Shown here piece after piece: positions 49,019 to 57,758 of a stretch of 64,000 nt of DNA. Where the stretch lies: positions 1 to 64,000 of the forward strand of contig CAZKBQ010000003.1 of assembly GCA_964550855.1 (NCBI GenBank), given 5' to 3'. The position numbers were made by a program, and so were the translations under genes. Numbering within the stretch: the stretch's first letter is position 1; every line of letters starts with the position of its first letter. This stretch comes from JAGOBP01 sp964550855. Its GTDB lineage: Bacteria; Chloroflexota; Anaerolineae; Fen-1058. A model generated the notes under the pieces. The model had not been told where the DNA came from. It saw only the letters and a program-made list of their open reading frames with translations, and did no database searches.

Positions 49019-50056
49019 ATGGCCGATAACGAACCGCTGCTCAGTGTCAGACACTTAAGCACCGACTTTCTCACGCCCGATGGAGCCGTCATGCGCGCCG
49101 TCGAGGACGTGTCGTTTGACGTGTATCCGGGGCAGACGCTGGGCCTCGTGGGCGAATCGGGCTGCGGCAAGACGACGACGATGCTGTCGTTGATGCGGCT
49201 GCTGCCGGCGGCGGGCCGCATCACGCGCGGGCAGGTGTTGTTCGACGGCGTCGATCTGCTGGGCGTCACCGAGCGGCAGATGCGGCATTATCGCTGGAAG
49301 GAAATGGCGATGGTGTTCCAGAGCGCGATGAACGCGCTCAACCCCGTGCGCACCGTCGGCGACCAGATCGCCGAAGCGATCCTGCAGCACGGGCTGATGG
49401 ATCGTGCCGCCGCCGAGCGGCGCGTGGTGGGGCTGCTCGATCTCGTCGGCATTGCGAAGGAGCGCAAGGATCAGTATCCGCACCAGTATTCCGGCGGCAT
49501 GCGCCAGCGGGCGATGATCGCCATGGCGCTGGCCTGCCAGCCGAAGTTGCTGTTTGCCGACGAGCCGACCACCGCGCTCGACGTGATGATCCAGGCGCAA
49601 ATTCTGGAGCTGCTGCGTGACATTCAGCAGGTGATGGGGCTGGCGATTGTGCTGGTGACGCACGATCTGGGCGTCGTCGCCGAAATCTGTGATTCGGTCG
49701 TGGTGATGTACGGCGGCAAGGTGGTCGAGTACGGCCCGATCGATGCGGTGTACAACGTGCCGCAGCATCCCTACACCCAGCGCCTGCTCGAAGCGTTTCC
49801 CGATCTCAATCGCCTCCGCGATCAGCTGGCGTCCATTCCCGGTTATCCACCGCGCCTGAACGAACTGCCGCCCGGCTGCCGCTTCGAGCCGAGGTGTCAC
49901 GTGAAGATCGATCGATGCGCGAAAGTCTCTCCTGAATTGATCCGGGTGTCAGACGCCGATCACTCGGCTGGCCGTGCAGCCACTCATCGCTCATCACCTG
50001 TCACTCATCACTATGCCGCGTGTCACTTGCTCGCCGGCCCGGAGGTTGGCGACTGA
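49019..50056 (+). CDS. Peptide-type ABC transporter ATPase (DppD/OppD family)
   Basis: 345 residues. Walker A GESGCGKTTT near residue 45, Q-loop VFQSAMNALNPV, signature YSGGMRQRAM, Walker B LLFADEPTTALDV and the switch His in VTHDLG. The C-terminal oligopeptide-ABC domain (LPPGCRFEPRCHVKIDRC) may be expected to hold an iron-sulfur-type Cys cluster. Between the Cys-rich part and the final CHLL there is an unusual stretch THRSSPVTHH encoded by a heptad repeat array at 49982-50009. It overlaps the next ATPase gene by one base (TGATG). Confidence 0.93.
   Translation: MADNEPLLSVRHLSTDFLTPDGAVMRAVEDVSFDVYPGQTLGLVGESGCGKTTTMLSLMRLLPAAGRITRGQVLFDGVDLLGVTERQMRHYRWKEMAMVFQSAMNALNPVRTVGDQIAEAILQHGLMDRAAAERRVVGLLDLVGIAKERKDQYPHQYSGGMRQRAMIAMALACQPKLLFADEPTTALDVMIQAQILELLRDIQQVMGLAIVLVTHDLGVVAEICDSVVVMYGGKVVEYGPIDAVYNVPQHPYTQRLLEAFPDLNRLRDQLASIPGYPPRLNELPPGCRFEPRCHVKIDRCAKVSPELIRVSDADHSAGRAATHRSSPVTHHYAACHLLAGPEVGD
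49982..50009. repeat. Heptad tandem repeat array 6, inside a coding region
   Basis: Four 7-bp units (ACTCATC, GCTCATC, ACCTGTC, ACTCATC) within the DppD-like gene near its 3' end. The reading frame is kept and an extra Thr/Ser/His-rich peptide results. Confidence 0.7.
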
Positions 50057-51126
50057 TGCCCGCGCCCATGCTGGAAGTCCGCGATCTCAAGAAATATTTC
50101 CCCGTGCGGCAGACCATCGGTGAGGTGCTGCAGCGCAAGCCGCTGGCCTTCGTCAAGGCGATCGACGGCGTGACGTTTGCCATCGCCAAAGGTGAAGTGC
50201 TGGCGCTGGTGGGTGAATCGGGCTGCGGCAAAACCACCATCGCCCGGACGCTGTTGGGCCTGGAAGACCAATCGGCGGGCGACATCCGGTTTGACGGGCA
50301 GACGATCGAGGTGCGCGAGCGCCGCCGGCGCGCGGGCTTGATCGCGCTGGAAGGATCGCCGTCACCGCAAGTGGTCACGCGCGAACAAATGTCGATGCCC
50401 ACGGTGTCGCTGAAACGCCTGCGCCAGCACGCGCAGATGATCTTTCAGGACCCCTACGAATCGCTCAACCCCCGATCGACCATCTTCGACATCGTAGCCG
50501 AGCCGCTGGAGGTGCACGGCCTGGCCCGACAGCGCGCCGAGCGTGTGGCGCGCGTGACTGCGGCGCTGGAGGACGCCGGCCTGCGGCCGGCCGCCGATTA
50601 CTTCCTGCGCTATCCGCACGAACTGTCGGGCGGGCAGCGACAGCGCGTGGTGATCGCGGGCGCGCTGGTGCTGGAGCCGGAACTGCTCATCGCCGACGAG
50701 CCGGTCTCCATGCTCGATGTGTCGATCCGCGCCGACATCTTGAACCTGCTGCGCGGCCTGCGCGATGCGCGCGGCATCAGCATCCTGTTCATCACGCACG
50801 ATCTGGGCACGGTGGCCTACTTCGCCGATCGGATCGCGGTGATGTACCTGGGCCGCATCGTCGAGCTGGGCGCCACGCGCGACGTGCTGATGAATCCGCA
50901 GCATCCCTACACCAAAGCCTTGTTGTCGGTGGTGCCAGTCCCCAATCCCCGGTTGCGGCGCGAGCGTGTGATTCTGCAGGGCGAAACGCCCAACCCCATC
51001 AACCTGCCGGCGGGCTGCCGTTTCCACCCGCGCTGCCCGGCGGCCATCGCGCGCTGCAAGACCGACGATCCGCCCGTTGTTCAAATCGCTCCCGATCATT
51101 CCGCCGCCTGTCTGCTCGTCGGTTGA
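50056..51126 (+). CDS. Peptide-type ABC transporter ATPase (DppF/OppF family)
   Basis: 356 residues from ATG 50056, which overlaps the DppD stop. Motifs are Walker A GESGCGKTTI, Q-loop IFQDPYESLNPR, signature LSGGQRQRVV, Walker B LLIADEPVSMLDVS and His in ITHDLG; the C-terminal domain has LPAGCRFHPRCPAAIARC. An insertion of about 25 residues (RERRRRAGLIALEGSPSP and following) precedes the Q-loop, longer than in typical DppF. With DppD it forms the heterodimeric motor of the importer. It ends the operon. Confidence 0.93.
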   Translation: MPAPMLEVRDLKKYFPVRQTIGEVLQRKPLAFVKAIDGVTFAIAKGEVLALVGESGCGKTTIARTLLGLEDQSAGDIRFDGQTIEVRERRRRAGLIALEGSPSPQVVTREQMSMPTVSLKRLRQHAQMIFQDPYESLNPRSTIFDIVAEPLEVHGLARQRAERVARVTAALEDAGLRPAADYFLRYPHELSGGQRQRVVIAGALVLEPELLIADEPVSMLDVSIRADILNLLRGLRDARGISILFITHDLGTVAYFADRIAVMYLGRIVELGATRDVLMNPQHPYTKALLSVVPVPNPRLRRERVILQGETPNPINLPAGCRFHPRCPAAIARCKTDDPPVVQIAPDHSAACLLVG

Positions 51127-51267
51127 TCGCGCAGCCTGCCACTCAGGCGGCCTCAGCCGGGCGGCGCACCTGCATCTGCGCAACCAGCTGACTCGAATAT
51201 GAGCGCTGAAATCGTGGTAGAATTGTCTTGAAAATCACATTTTTTGCCGCATCCGGCGGAGGGTAAC

Positions 51268-52155
51268 ATGCAGAAAGATGTAGGAACCGTTGTTATCAAG
51301 CGCGGTCTGGCGCAGATGCTGAAGGGCGGCGTGATCATGGATGTGGTCACGCCCGAACAGGCCAAAATCGCCGAAGAGGCCGGCGCGTGCGCGGTGATGG
51401 CGCTGGAGCGCGTCCCCGCCGACATTCGCGCGCAGGGCGGCGTGGCCCGCATGAGCGACCCCGAAATGATCCTGAAGATCATGGACGCGGTCACCATTCC
51501 GGTCATGGCCAAGTGCCGTATCGGCCACTTCGTGGAAGCGCAAGTGCTGGAAGCAATCGGCGTGGACTTTATCGACGAGAGCGAAGTCTTGACCCCCGCC
51601 GACGAAGCCCATCATGTCAACAAGCACGACTTCAAAGTGCCGTTTGTGTGCGGCTGCCGCAACCTGGGCGAGGCGCTGCGCCGCATCGGCGAAGGCGCCG
51701 CCATGATCCGCACCAAGGGCGAAGCCGGCACCGGCGACGTGGTGGAAGCGGTGCGCCATGCCCGCGCCGTGCTGGGTGACATCCGCCGCCTGCAGAACAT
51801 GCCGCCTGAAGAGCTGATGGCCTACGCCAAGGAGATCGGCGCGCCGTATGAGCTCGTCGTCGAAACGCGCGATCTGGGCCGCCTGCCGGTGGTCAACTTT
51901 GCAGCGGGCGGCATCGCCACGCCGGCCGACGCCGCGCTCATGATGCAGCTGGGCGTGGACGGCGTCTTCGTCGGCTCCGGCATCTTCAAGAGCGGCAATC
52001 CGGCGCATCGCGCGCAGGCCATCGTCAAAGCCACCACGCACTTCCGCGACGCCGGCATCATCGCCGAAGTCAGCAAGAACCTGGGCGAGCCGATGGTGGG
52101 CCGCACCGTCCAATCGCTGCCGGAAGCAGAACGCCTGGCGCCGCGCGGCTGGTAA
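51268..52155 (+). CDS. pdxS: Pyridoxal 5'-phosphate synthase, synthase subunit PdxS
   Basis: 295 residues, full length. TIM-barrel residues are visible: Asp25 in GVIMDVVTPEQ, the Schiff-base Lys82 in VMAKCRIGHFVEAQ, the second lysine in RTKGEAGTGDVVEAVRH, and VNFAAGGIATPADAALMM with GVFVGSGIFKS as the phosphate site. It makes PLP from ribose 5-phosphate, glyceraldehyde 3-phosphate and ammonia delivered by PdxT. GGAGGG precedes ATG 51268. The pdxT gene is 1.2 kb downstream, separated by three small genes instead of being adjacent as usual. Confidence 0.97.
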   Translation: MQKDVGTVVIKRGLAQMLKGGVIMDVVTPEQAKIAEEAGACAVMALERVPADIRAQGGVARMSDPEMILKIMDAVTIPVMAKCRIGHFVEAQVLEAIGVDFIDESEVLTPADEAHHVNKHDFKVPFVCGCRNLGEALRRIGEGAAMIRTKGEAGTGDVVEAVRHARAVLGDIRRLQNMPPEELMAYAKEIGAPYELVVETRDLGRLPVVNFAAGGIATPADAALMMQLGVDGVFVGSGIFKSGNPAHRAQAIVKATTHFRDAGIIAEVSKNLGEPMVGRTVQSLPEAERLAPRGW

Positions 52156-52168
52156 GCAGGCTCACGGC

Positions 52169-52654
52169 ATGTCTGCGCTGTTCGAGCTGCGTTTCGCCAC
52201 GCTCGACGATCTGCCGGCGCTCGTCCGCCATCGCCGTCTGATGTTTGTAGAGATGGACGGACTTAAGGGAATTACTTATGCCGTTGCCGATCTCGATCGC
52301 ATGGACGCCGCTTACGCGAACTTTGCGCGCGACCGCTTGATCGATGGGCGGATGCAGGCCTGGGTGATGGCGGATGGGGACCACGTGGCGGCCAGCGGAG
52401 CGGTGCTGTACACCGATTGGCTGCCCCGGCCCGACGGTAAACAGCCCGTCCATGCCTATGTGCACAGCGTGTACACCGAAGGGGCCTATCGCCGCATCGG
52501 CCTGGCGCGGCGCCTGCTCAAGGCCATGATTGACGAGTGCCGGGCGCGCGGGCTGCCGCGCCTCAGCTTGCACGCCAGCGATCAAGGGCGCAGGCTGTAT
52601 GAGGAACTCGGCTTCGCACCGACCAACGAGCTACGACTGGTATTGAGCTCATGA
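52169..52654 (+). CDS. GNAT family N-acetyltransferase
   Basis: 161 residues, a single GNAT domain: the N-terminal FRFATLDDLPALVRHRRLMF-like helix pair (here ELRFATLDDLPALV), beta 4 with VHAYVHSVYTEGAYRRIGLA containing the R/Q-x-x-G-x-G/A acetyl-CoA loop (RRIGLA), then the LHASDQGRRLYEELGF motif B. The substrate is unknown. It starts 13 bp after pdxS, and its TGA overlaps the next ATG (ATGA). Confidence 0.85.
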   Translation: MSALFELRFATLDDLPALVRHRRLMFVEMDGLKGITYAVADLDRMDAAYANFARDRLIDGRMQAWVMADGDHVAASGAVLYTDWLPRPDGKQPVHAYVHSVYTEGAYRRIGLARRLLKAMIDECRARGLPRLSLHASDQGRRLYEELGFAPTNELRLVLSS

Positions 52655-52959
52655 CGACTCTGGAAAAGATCAGGCGCTTCGAGCGCTATCTGGCACTGAC
52701 ACACGGCGCAGCCGATAAGACGCTGGATGCCGTGTTTGACAAGCTGCTTGATCGGAAGCGCGCCGAACTCACGCAGCAGCGTGATCTGATGCAAGAAGAG
52801 CTGGCTGCGTTTGAACAGCGTTATGGCTGGCGGTCCGACGAGTTTTTTGATAAGTTTCAGCGCGGTGAACTGGGTGACGCTACTGACTTTTTCGAATGGT
52901 CGGCCACCTGGCAGATGTACCGCAACACGCTGGCCTATCTGGATGTATTGGCGGCCTGA
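52651..52959 (+). CDS. TumA-like antitoxin
   Basis: 102 residues, predicted mostly helical: a helical N-terminal half (LDAVFDKLLDRKRAELTQQR), then FEQRYGWRSDEFFDKFQRGELGD, a stretch typical of antitoxins paired with TumE (DUF6516). It overlaps the acetyltransferase stop by 4 bp and lies 9 bp upstream of the TumE-like toxin, the usual order antitoxin-toxin. Assignment rests on this pairing and on the FExxYGxxSxxFxxxFxxGxLGD pattern; no DNA-binding domain is evident. Confidence 0.72.
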   Translation: MTTLEKIRRFERYLALTHGAADKTLDAVFDKLLDRKRAELTQQRDLMQEELAAFEQRYGWRSDEFFDKFQRGELGDATDFFEWSATWQMYRNTLAYLDVLAA

Positions 52960-52968
52960 TGCACGATC

Positions 52969-53355
52969 ATGCTTGATCTGGCCGAATTGTTTGATGAGTA
53001 TGAGCAGCTGTTGTTGAGCAGTCCGGCCGTCGCCAGCTTTGAGATTATCCGGCGGCGTATTCAGGATACAAGCGCGTATCTTCGCTTGAAGATTAAGTTG
53101 GTTGATGACGGACTGCTGGAAGTGCCTGAGTACTGGGCGGATACCCCGACCGGCGAGATTGTCAAACAAGAGTACACTTATCACTGGCAGAGCCGGGCCG
53201 GTGAATTGATCAGTCGTTGGGATAATGCCGCTCACCATCCAGAACTGCCAAATGCCCCACACCATCGGCATCAGAAGACCGGTGTGTCCGGGATGGCGGA
53301 CGAATTACCCACTCTGGCCGGAGTGCTGAAAGAAATCGAAACTGAACTGAGTTAG
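52969..53355 (+). CDS. TumE family toxin (DUF6516)
   Basis: 128 residues. The family core is present: LKIKLVDDGLLEVPEYW, YTYHWQSRAGELISRWDNA, then HHPELPNAPHHRHQKTG, a His-rich stretch typical of DUF6516/TumE toxins, and a helical C-terminus (LPTLAGVLKEIETEL). TumE proteins are the toxin of a type II system; their cell target is little known, with a nuclease role suggested by the conserved His. It sits one base upstream of pdxT. Confidence 0.8.
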   Translation: MLDLAELFDEYEQLLLSSPAVASFEIIRRRIQDTSAYLRLKIKLVDDGLLEVPEYWADTPTGEIVKQEYTYHWQSRAGELISRWDNAAHHPELPNAPHHRHQKTGVSGMADELPTLAGVLKEIETELS

Positions 53356-53356
53356 C

Positions 53357-53953
53357 ATGAAAATCGGAGTCCTGGCTTTACAAGGTGCTTTCATCGAACA
53401 CGAGCAGGTCCTCAGGCGGTTGGGCGTGGAAACAGCGGAAGTGCGTCTGCCCGCCGATCTGGACGGCTGCGACGGCGTCATCATCCCCGGCGGCGAGTCC
53501 ACCACCATGGGCAAGCTGGCCGTTCACTATCAGCTCATGGAGCCGCTGCGTGAGCTAGCGCGGGCGGGCAAGGCCATGTGGGGCACGTGCGCGGGTTTGA
53601 TCTTCATGGCGAAGGACGTGGGCCGCGATCAACCGCTGTTGGGCCTGATGGATGTGACGGTGCAGCGCAACGCCTTCGGCCGGCAGGTCGATTCGTTTGA
53701 GACCGACCTCGACACGGTTGGCATCAACGGCGAAAAACCCTTTCACGCCATCTTTATCCGCGCGCCGCTCATCGAAGCCGTCGGCCCCGGCGTGGAGGTG
53801 CTCGCCCGGGCCAAGAAGGACAATCGGGATGTGATTGTGGCCGCGCGGCAGGGCCGCCTGCTGGTCACGTCGTTTCACCCGGAACTTTCGGGCGACGATC
53901 GATTTCATCGCTATTTCTTAACCCTGGCCGACCCGGCCCGGCACGCCGCCTGA
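53357..53953 (+). CDS. pdxT: Pyridoxal 5'-phosphate synthase, glutaminase subunit PdxT
   Basis: 198 residues of the class I glutamine amidotransferase fold. Signatures are KIGVLALQGAFIEH, IIPGGESTTMGKL, the nucleophile Cys78 in MWGTCAGLIFMA, and the His174/Glu176 pair in TSFHPEL. It releases ammonia from glutamine and channels it to PdxS. It begins one base after the toxin stop, so it is translated from the same message as the toxin-antitoxin pair. Confidence 0.96.
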   Translation: MKIGVLALQGAFIEHEQVLRRLGVETAEVRLPADLDGCDGVIIPGGESTTMGKLAVHYQLMEPLRELARAGKAMWGTCAGLIFMAKDVGRDQPLLGLMDVTVQRNAFGRQVDSFETDLDTVGINGEKPFHAIFIRAPLIEAVGPGVEVLARAKKDNRDVIVAARQGRLLVTSFHPELSGDDRFHRYFLTLADPARHAA

Positions 53954-53986
53954 GGCGCGCTGCTGCGCGGGCTGCGCCCCGTCACC

Positions 53987-54955
53987 ATGATCCGACCGTT
54001 TGATCTCCGCGACCTGGCCCTGGTCTCGCAAATCGAGCATCAGGGAATGCCCTTATTTTCTGAGCTGGCCCTCACCCGCCAGCCGCGCCCGCTGCAGTCG
54101 GCGCTGGCCGGCTTCTTCGCGCTGAACGGCCACGGGGTGCGCACCTACGTGCTGCGCGATAGCCTGGACGACGATCCGTTGAGCGGGCTGATCCAGGTGC
54201 GCGATCGCGGCGACCGCAAGTCGGCGGTGGTTGCCTTCATCGCGCCGTCGCTGCAGGCCAACCAGCACACCGCCGACATCTGGGGGCGTCTGCTCGATCA
54301 CGCCGGCGTGCAGTCGGGCAAGCTGGGCGTGCAGCACCTGCTGGCCGAAGCCCCGGAAGACAGCCCGGCGATCGAAGTTTTGCAGCGCGCCGGCTACGCC
54401 GTTTACCTGCGGCAGGATATCCTGCGGCTGGTGCGGACTCGGCTGTCCATTCGCGCCGAGCCGGTGATGCGCCCGTGCGAGCCGCGCGATCAGTGGGGCG
54501 TGCAGCAGCTGGTGGTCAACACCGTGCCGCGCCTGGCGCAGCTGGCCGAAGGCTTGCCGCGCATGTACCGGTCGGGGGCGGTGCGGTGCTACGTGCTGGA
54601 AGAAGACGCCGAAATTGCCGGCTATTTGCAGGTGCGGCGCGGGCCGGAAGGCGCCTGGTTCAACGTGCTGATGCACCCCGGCGCCGAAACCAGGGCCGCG
54701 GCCGTGATCGAATATGGCCTGAGCCTCTTTGGGCCCAACTGGAATGCGCCGATTTACTGCTGCGTGCGGCGCTATCAGGAATGGCTGCGCCGTCCGCTGG
54801 AATCGCAGGGCTTCGAGCCGTTCGGCGCGACCGCTGTCATGGTCAAGCATTTGGTCAAGCTGATCGGCGAGCCGGAATCGGCCAAAGTCAACGCACTGGA
54901 AACTCATGCCAAAGTCACCGCTCGCGTCGCACATCCGCGCGGCCACAGCGGTTGA
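53987..54955 (+). CDS. Tandem GNAT-like acetyltransferase
   Basis: 322 residues that read as two GNAT-like halves. The first (MIRPFDLRDLALVSQIEHQG ... VQHLLAEAPEDSPAIEVLQRAGY) retains the C-terminal motif B, and the second (MRPCEPRDQWGVQQLV ... YLQVRRGPEGAWFNVLMHPG) has beta 4 and 5. The acetyl-CoA loop is poorly preserved in both, so activity is uncertain. It is 33 bp after pdxT and 15 bp before the R3H ATPase gene, and appears to bridge two operons. I cannot name a substrate. Confidence 0.6.
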   Translation: MIRPFDLRDLALVSQIEHQGMPLFSELALTRQPRPLQSALAGFFALNGHGVRTYVLRDSLDDDPLSGLIQVRDRGDRKSAVVAFIAPSLQANQHTADIWGRLLDHAGVQSGKLGVQHLLAEAPEDSPAIEVLQRAGYAVYLRQDILRLVRTRLSIRAEPVMRPCEPRDQWGVQQLVVNTVPRLAQLAEGLPRMYRSGAVRCYVLEEDAEIAGYLQVRRGPEGAWFNVLMHPGAETRAAAVIEYGLSLFGPNWNAPIYCCVRRYQEWLRRPLESQGFEPFGATAVMVKHLVKLIGEPESAKVNALETHAKVTARVAHPRGHSG

Positions 54956-54970
54956 CCCTTCGAGAGACTT

Positions 54971-56608
54971 ATGCCACAGCAATACATTACCGACGATCTG
55001 GAAATCCTGTTCAGCGTGCTGCCATCCGACGTGGTGGAGGCCGTGCGCCAGGCCAATCAGAACGAAGACCTGCTGGAGATCGTGCTGGACCTGGGCCGCA
55101 AGCCGGAAGCACGCTATATCCACCGCGAACTCACGCTGAGCGATCGCGAAGTGACGCAGGCCGATCTCGACCTGGTGGTGGGCCGTATCGGCGAATTTGA
55201 CGCCGACAATCGCGCCGGCATGGAGCGCACCCTGCACCGCATCAGCGCCATCCGCAACCGGCGCGGGCACATCGTGGGCCTGACCTGTCGCGTGGGTCGC
55301 GCTGTGTACGGCACCATCGACATCATCGAAGACATCGTGGCGTCCGGCAAGAGCATCTTGATGCTGGGCCGACCGGGCGTTGGCAAAACGACGATGCTGC
55401 GCGAAGTCGCCCGCATCCTGGCGGACGGCAGCGCGCCCGATCGGCCCCGGCGGCGTGTCGTGATCGTCGACACGTCCAACGAGATCGGCGGCGACGGCGA
55501 CATTCCGCATCCGGCGGTGGGCCGCGCGCGCCGCATGCAGGTGCGCCAGCCCAACCTGCAGCACGAAGTCATGATCGAAGCGGTGGAGAACCACAACCCC
55601 GAAGTGATCGTCATCGACGAGATCGGGCGTGAGCTGGAGGCCGAAGCGGCCCGCACCATCGCCGAGCGCGGCGTACAGCTCATCGGCACGGCGCATGGCA
55701 ACACGCTCGACAACCTGCTGCTCAACCCCACCCTGTCCGACCTGGTCGGCGGCATTGAAAGCGTGACCCTGTCGGACGAAGAAGCCCGCCGGCGGGGTAC
55801 GCAAAAAACCGTATTGGAGCGCCGCGCGCCGCCCACCTTCGACGTGCTGGTGGAGATTCAGGATCGGCAGCGGCTGATCGTCCATCACGACGTGGCGGTG
55901 TCGGTGGACAATCTGCTGCGCGGCCGGCCGGTGGAGACCGAGCTGCGCTATCGGGACGACGAAGGTCGCATTCAGCGCGTGGTGCAGCTGCCGCCGGCGC
56001 TGCCGCGCGGCCGGCGCGGACGCGAGCGCGAAGCGCCGATCGAGCGCGGCCCCAACGGTGATATGCCGCGCGACCGCGAGCCGGCTGCGGAAGAGGCGGG
56101 CCTCAGCGATCTGGCGATGATCCCGCCCGACACGCCGCGCACCTCGCTGGCGCCGATCAGGGCGTTTGCCTACGGCCTGGGCCGCAACAAACTGGAAGAG
56201 GCCGCGCAGCGGCTGCGAGTGCCGCTGACTGTGGTGACCGATCTGGATGAGGCCGATATTGTGGTGACGGTCAAGAACTACTATCGGAAGCGGCCCAAGA
56301 TGATCGGCGACGCGGAAAAGAGCGGCACCACCGTCCACGTGCTGCGCGCCAGCACCGCCATGCAAATCGACAAGTTTCTCAGCGATCTGTTCGGGCTGAC
56401 GCGCGAAGAAGCCGATCCATACTCGATCGCGATGCGCGACGTGCAGGACGCCATCCAGCGGCTGGGCACAGGCGCGCGCTCGGTCGATCTGAATCCGCAG
56501 CCGTCACACATCCGACGCATGCAGCACGAACTGATCCGTGAAGCGCAGCTGATCTCGCATTCGTACGGACGTGAACCTTACCGGCGAGTGCGAATTTACC
56601 GGGAGTAA
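54971..56608 (+). CDS. AAA ATPase with R3H domain (Ycf45/SpoIIIAA-like)
   Basis: 545 residues. After an N-terminal helical domain come Walker A LGRPGVGKTTMLREVARIL near residue 132, VDTSNEIGGDGDIPHPAVG, Walker B EVIVIDEIGRELEA near residue 215 and TAHGNTLDNLLLNPTLSDL. The middle region (about 300-380) is charged and low in complexity. The C-terminus holds an R3H-type nucleic-acid binding domain (LTREEADPYSIAMRDVQDAI, then LNPQPSHIRRMQHELI). The same architecture is found in cyanobacterial and plastid Ycf45 proteins and in many Chloroflexota. The function is probably single-stranded nucleic acid handling. A terminator follows. Confidence 0.88.
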   Translation: MPQQYITDDLEILFSVLPSDVVEAVRQANQNEDLLEIVLDLGRKPEARYIHRELTLSDREVTQADLDLVVGRIGEFDADNRAGMERTLHRISAIRNRRGHIVGLTCRVGRAVYGTIDIIEDIVASGKSILMLGRPGVGKTTMLREVARILADGSAPDRPRRRVVIVDTSNEIGGDGDIPHPAVGRARRMQVRQPNLQHEVMIEAVENHNPEVIVIDEIGRELEAEAARTIAERGVQLIGTAHGNTLDNLLLNPTLSDLVGGIESVTLSDEEARRRGTQKTVLERRAPPTFDVLVEIQDRQRLIVHHDVAVSVDNLLRGRPVETELRYRDDEGRIQRVVQLPPALPRGRRGREREAPIERGPNGDMPRDREPAAEEAGLSDLAMIPPDTPRTSLAPIRAFAYGLGRNKLEEAAQRLRVPLTVVTDLDEADIVVTVKNYYRKRPKMIGDAEKSGTTVHVLRASTAMQIDKFLSDLFGLTREEADPYSIAMRDVQDAIQRLGTGARSVDLNPQPSHIRRMQHELIREAQLISHSYGREPYRRVRIYRE

Positions 56609-56613
56609 TCGGC

Positions 56614-56642
56614 CCCGATCGGTCATCAAGCCGATCGGGTTT
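56614..56642 (+). terminator. Hairpin terminator after the R3H ATPase gene
   Basis: 9-bp perfect stem CCCGATCGG/CCGATCGGG with an 8-base loop, followed by TTT. The T tract is short. Confidence 0.65.
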
Positions 56643-56653
56643 GCGTTGGCACT

Positions 56654-57280
56654 ATGAGCCTGTTCATCACCTTTGAGGGGCCGGACGGCAGCGGTAAAAC
56701 GACGCAGATCGGGCTGCTGGCCGAAACGCTGAGGGCGCGCGGCTGCGATGTGTTGGCGCTGCGCGAGCCGGGCGGCACGGCCATCGGCGATCAGATCCGC
56801 GAAGTGCTGCACAACCTGCGCAATCGTGAGATGCAGCCGCGTACCGAAATTTTGCTATACAATGCAGCGCGCGCCCAACTGGTGGAGCAGCGCATCAAGC
56901 CGCACCTGGCGCAGGGCGGCATCGTGGTCTGCGACCGCTACGCGGACAGCACGCTGGCCTATCAGGGCTACGGGCGTGAGCTGGCGCTGGCCGACGTTCG
57001 GCGCATTGTCGCTTTTGCCACGCAGCAGCTCAAGCCCGACGTGACCTTTTATCTGGACATCGATGTTGAAGCCGGGCTGGCGCGGCGCCGACAGGGCGGC
57101 GGCGAGTGGAACCGCATGGACGATCAGGCGTTGGAGTTTTATCGTCGGGTGCGTGAGGGCTATCGGGTGCTGATGACCGAAGAACCGCAGCGCTGGGTGT
57201 CGATCGACGCGGCGCGGAGCGTGGCCGAGATTCAGCAGGATATTCTGGCTGAAGTTGAGAAAAGACTGGAAGCGAGATAG
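56654..57280 (+). CDS. tmk: Thymidylate kinase
   Basis: 208 residues, normal length. The P-loop is EGPDGSGKTTQ (residues 8-18), the DR(Y/H) motif is VVCDRYADSTLAYQGYG, and the thymidine side has REPGGTAIGDQIRE. LDIDVEAGLARRRQ with GGGEWNRMDD forms the LID region. It phosphorylates dTMP to dTDP. ATG 56654 is only 11 bp from the terminator hairpin of the upstream gene. Convergent with the FmdB-like gene. Confidence 0.96.
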   Translation: MSLFITFEGPDGSGKTTQIGLLAETLRARGCDVLALREPGGTAIGDQIREVLHNLRNREMQPRTEILLYNAARAQLVEQRIKPHLAQGGIVVCDRYADSTLAYQGYGRELALADVRRIVAFATQQLKPDVTFYLDIDVEAGLARRRQGGGEWNRMDDQALEFYRRVREGYRVLMTEEPQRWVSIDAARSVAEIQQDILAEVEKRLEAR

Positions 57281-57339
57281 CGGGACGGAGGGAATGAAGA
57301 ATGGTGTTCGCCGTTCCTCACACTCTCTGTCACCCGGCC

Positions 57340-57750
57340 TTACAGATCATCGGACAAGTCCGGCCCGCCGGCATCGCCGGCCATCTCGCCCAGTTCCGGC
57401 ATCGATTTTTCGATCGATTCGGGATCTTCGCCTTTTTCCAGGCGGCTGACCACTTCGCCGAATTCGGGGCCGAGGTCTTCTCCGGTTTCGTCGGCCATGC
57501 GCCGCATCATGCGGCCCAGCGAGCGCGGATCGTTTTCATTCACGTCGTCGAACATGGAATCGTCGAAGTCGCCGCCTTCGCCCGTTGACGACGAGCCGCG
57601 GATGACGCGCACTTTGGAGATTAGACGCTTGAGCTGTTGACCGCCGCACTGGGGACAGCGGGCCTCGGCCTCATTCACGGCCGAGAAACTGGGATAGAAG
57701 ATTGAGACTTTTCGGTGGCAATCGCCGCAGCGATATTCATAGATGGGCAT
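57340..57750 (-). CDS. FmdB-like zinc ribbon protein
   Basis: 136 residues. The N-terminal 45 residues form an FmdB/CxxC_CxxC zinc ribbon: MPIYEYRCGDCHRKVSIF with the first Cys pair, ARCPQCGGQQLKRLIS with the second. The tail of about 90 residues is acidic, with helical EGKDPE-type text (VSRLEKGEDPESIEKSMPEL) often found in Chloroflexota members. FmdB was first linked to formamidase regulation, but the family role is unsettled; a nucleic-acid or ribosome partner is possible. It is encoded against tmk and gmk, with a heptad-like repeat before its start. Confidence 0.88.
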   Translation of the reverse strand: MPIYEYRCGDCHRKVSIFYPSFSAVNEAEARCPQCGGQQLKRLISKVRVIRGSSSTGEGGDFDDSMFDDVNENDPRSLGRMMRRMADETGEDLGPEFGEVVSRLEKGEDPESIEKSMPELGEMAGDAGGPDLSDDL

Positions 57751-57758
57751 GGTTGCTC

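Noticed and set aside
51127..51267. Riboswitch or regulatory element before pdxS
   Set aside because: A possible TAGAAT -10 (51218-51223) has no acceptable -35, and no known leader structure is recognisable.
54053..56365. Minus-strand open frame of about 770 codons
   Set aside because: Shadow of the acetyltransferase and R3H ATPase genes; composition (His, Gln, Arg) is that of an antisense frame in GC-rich DNA.
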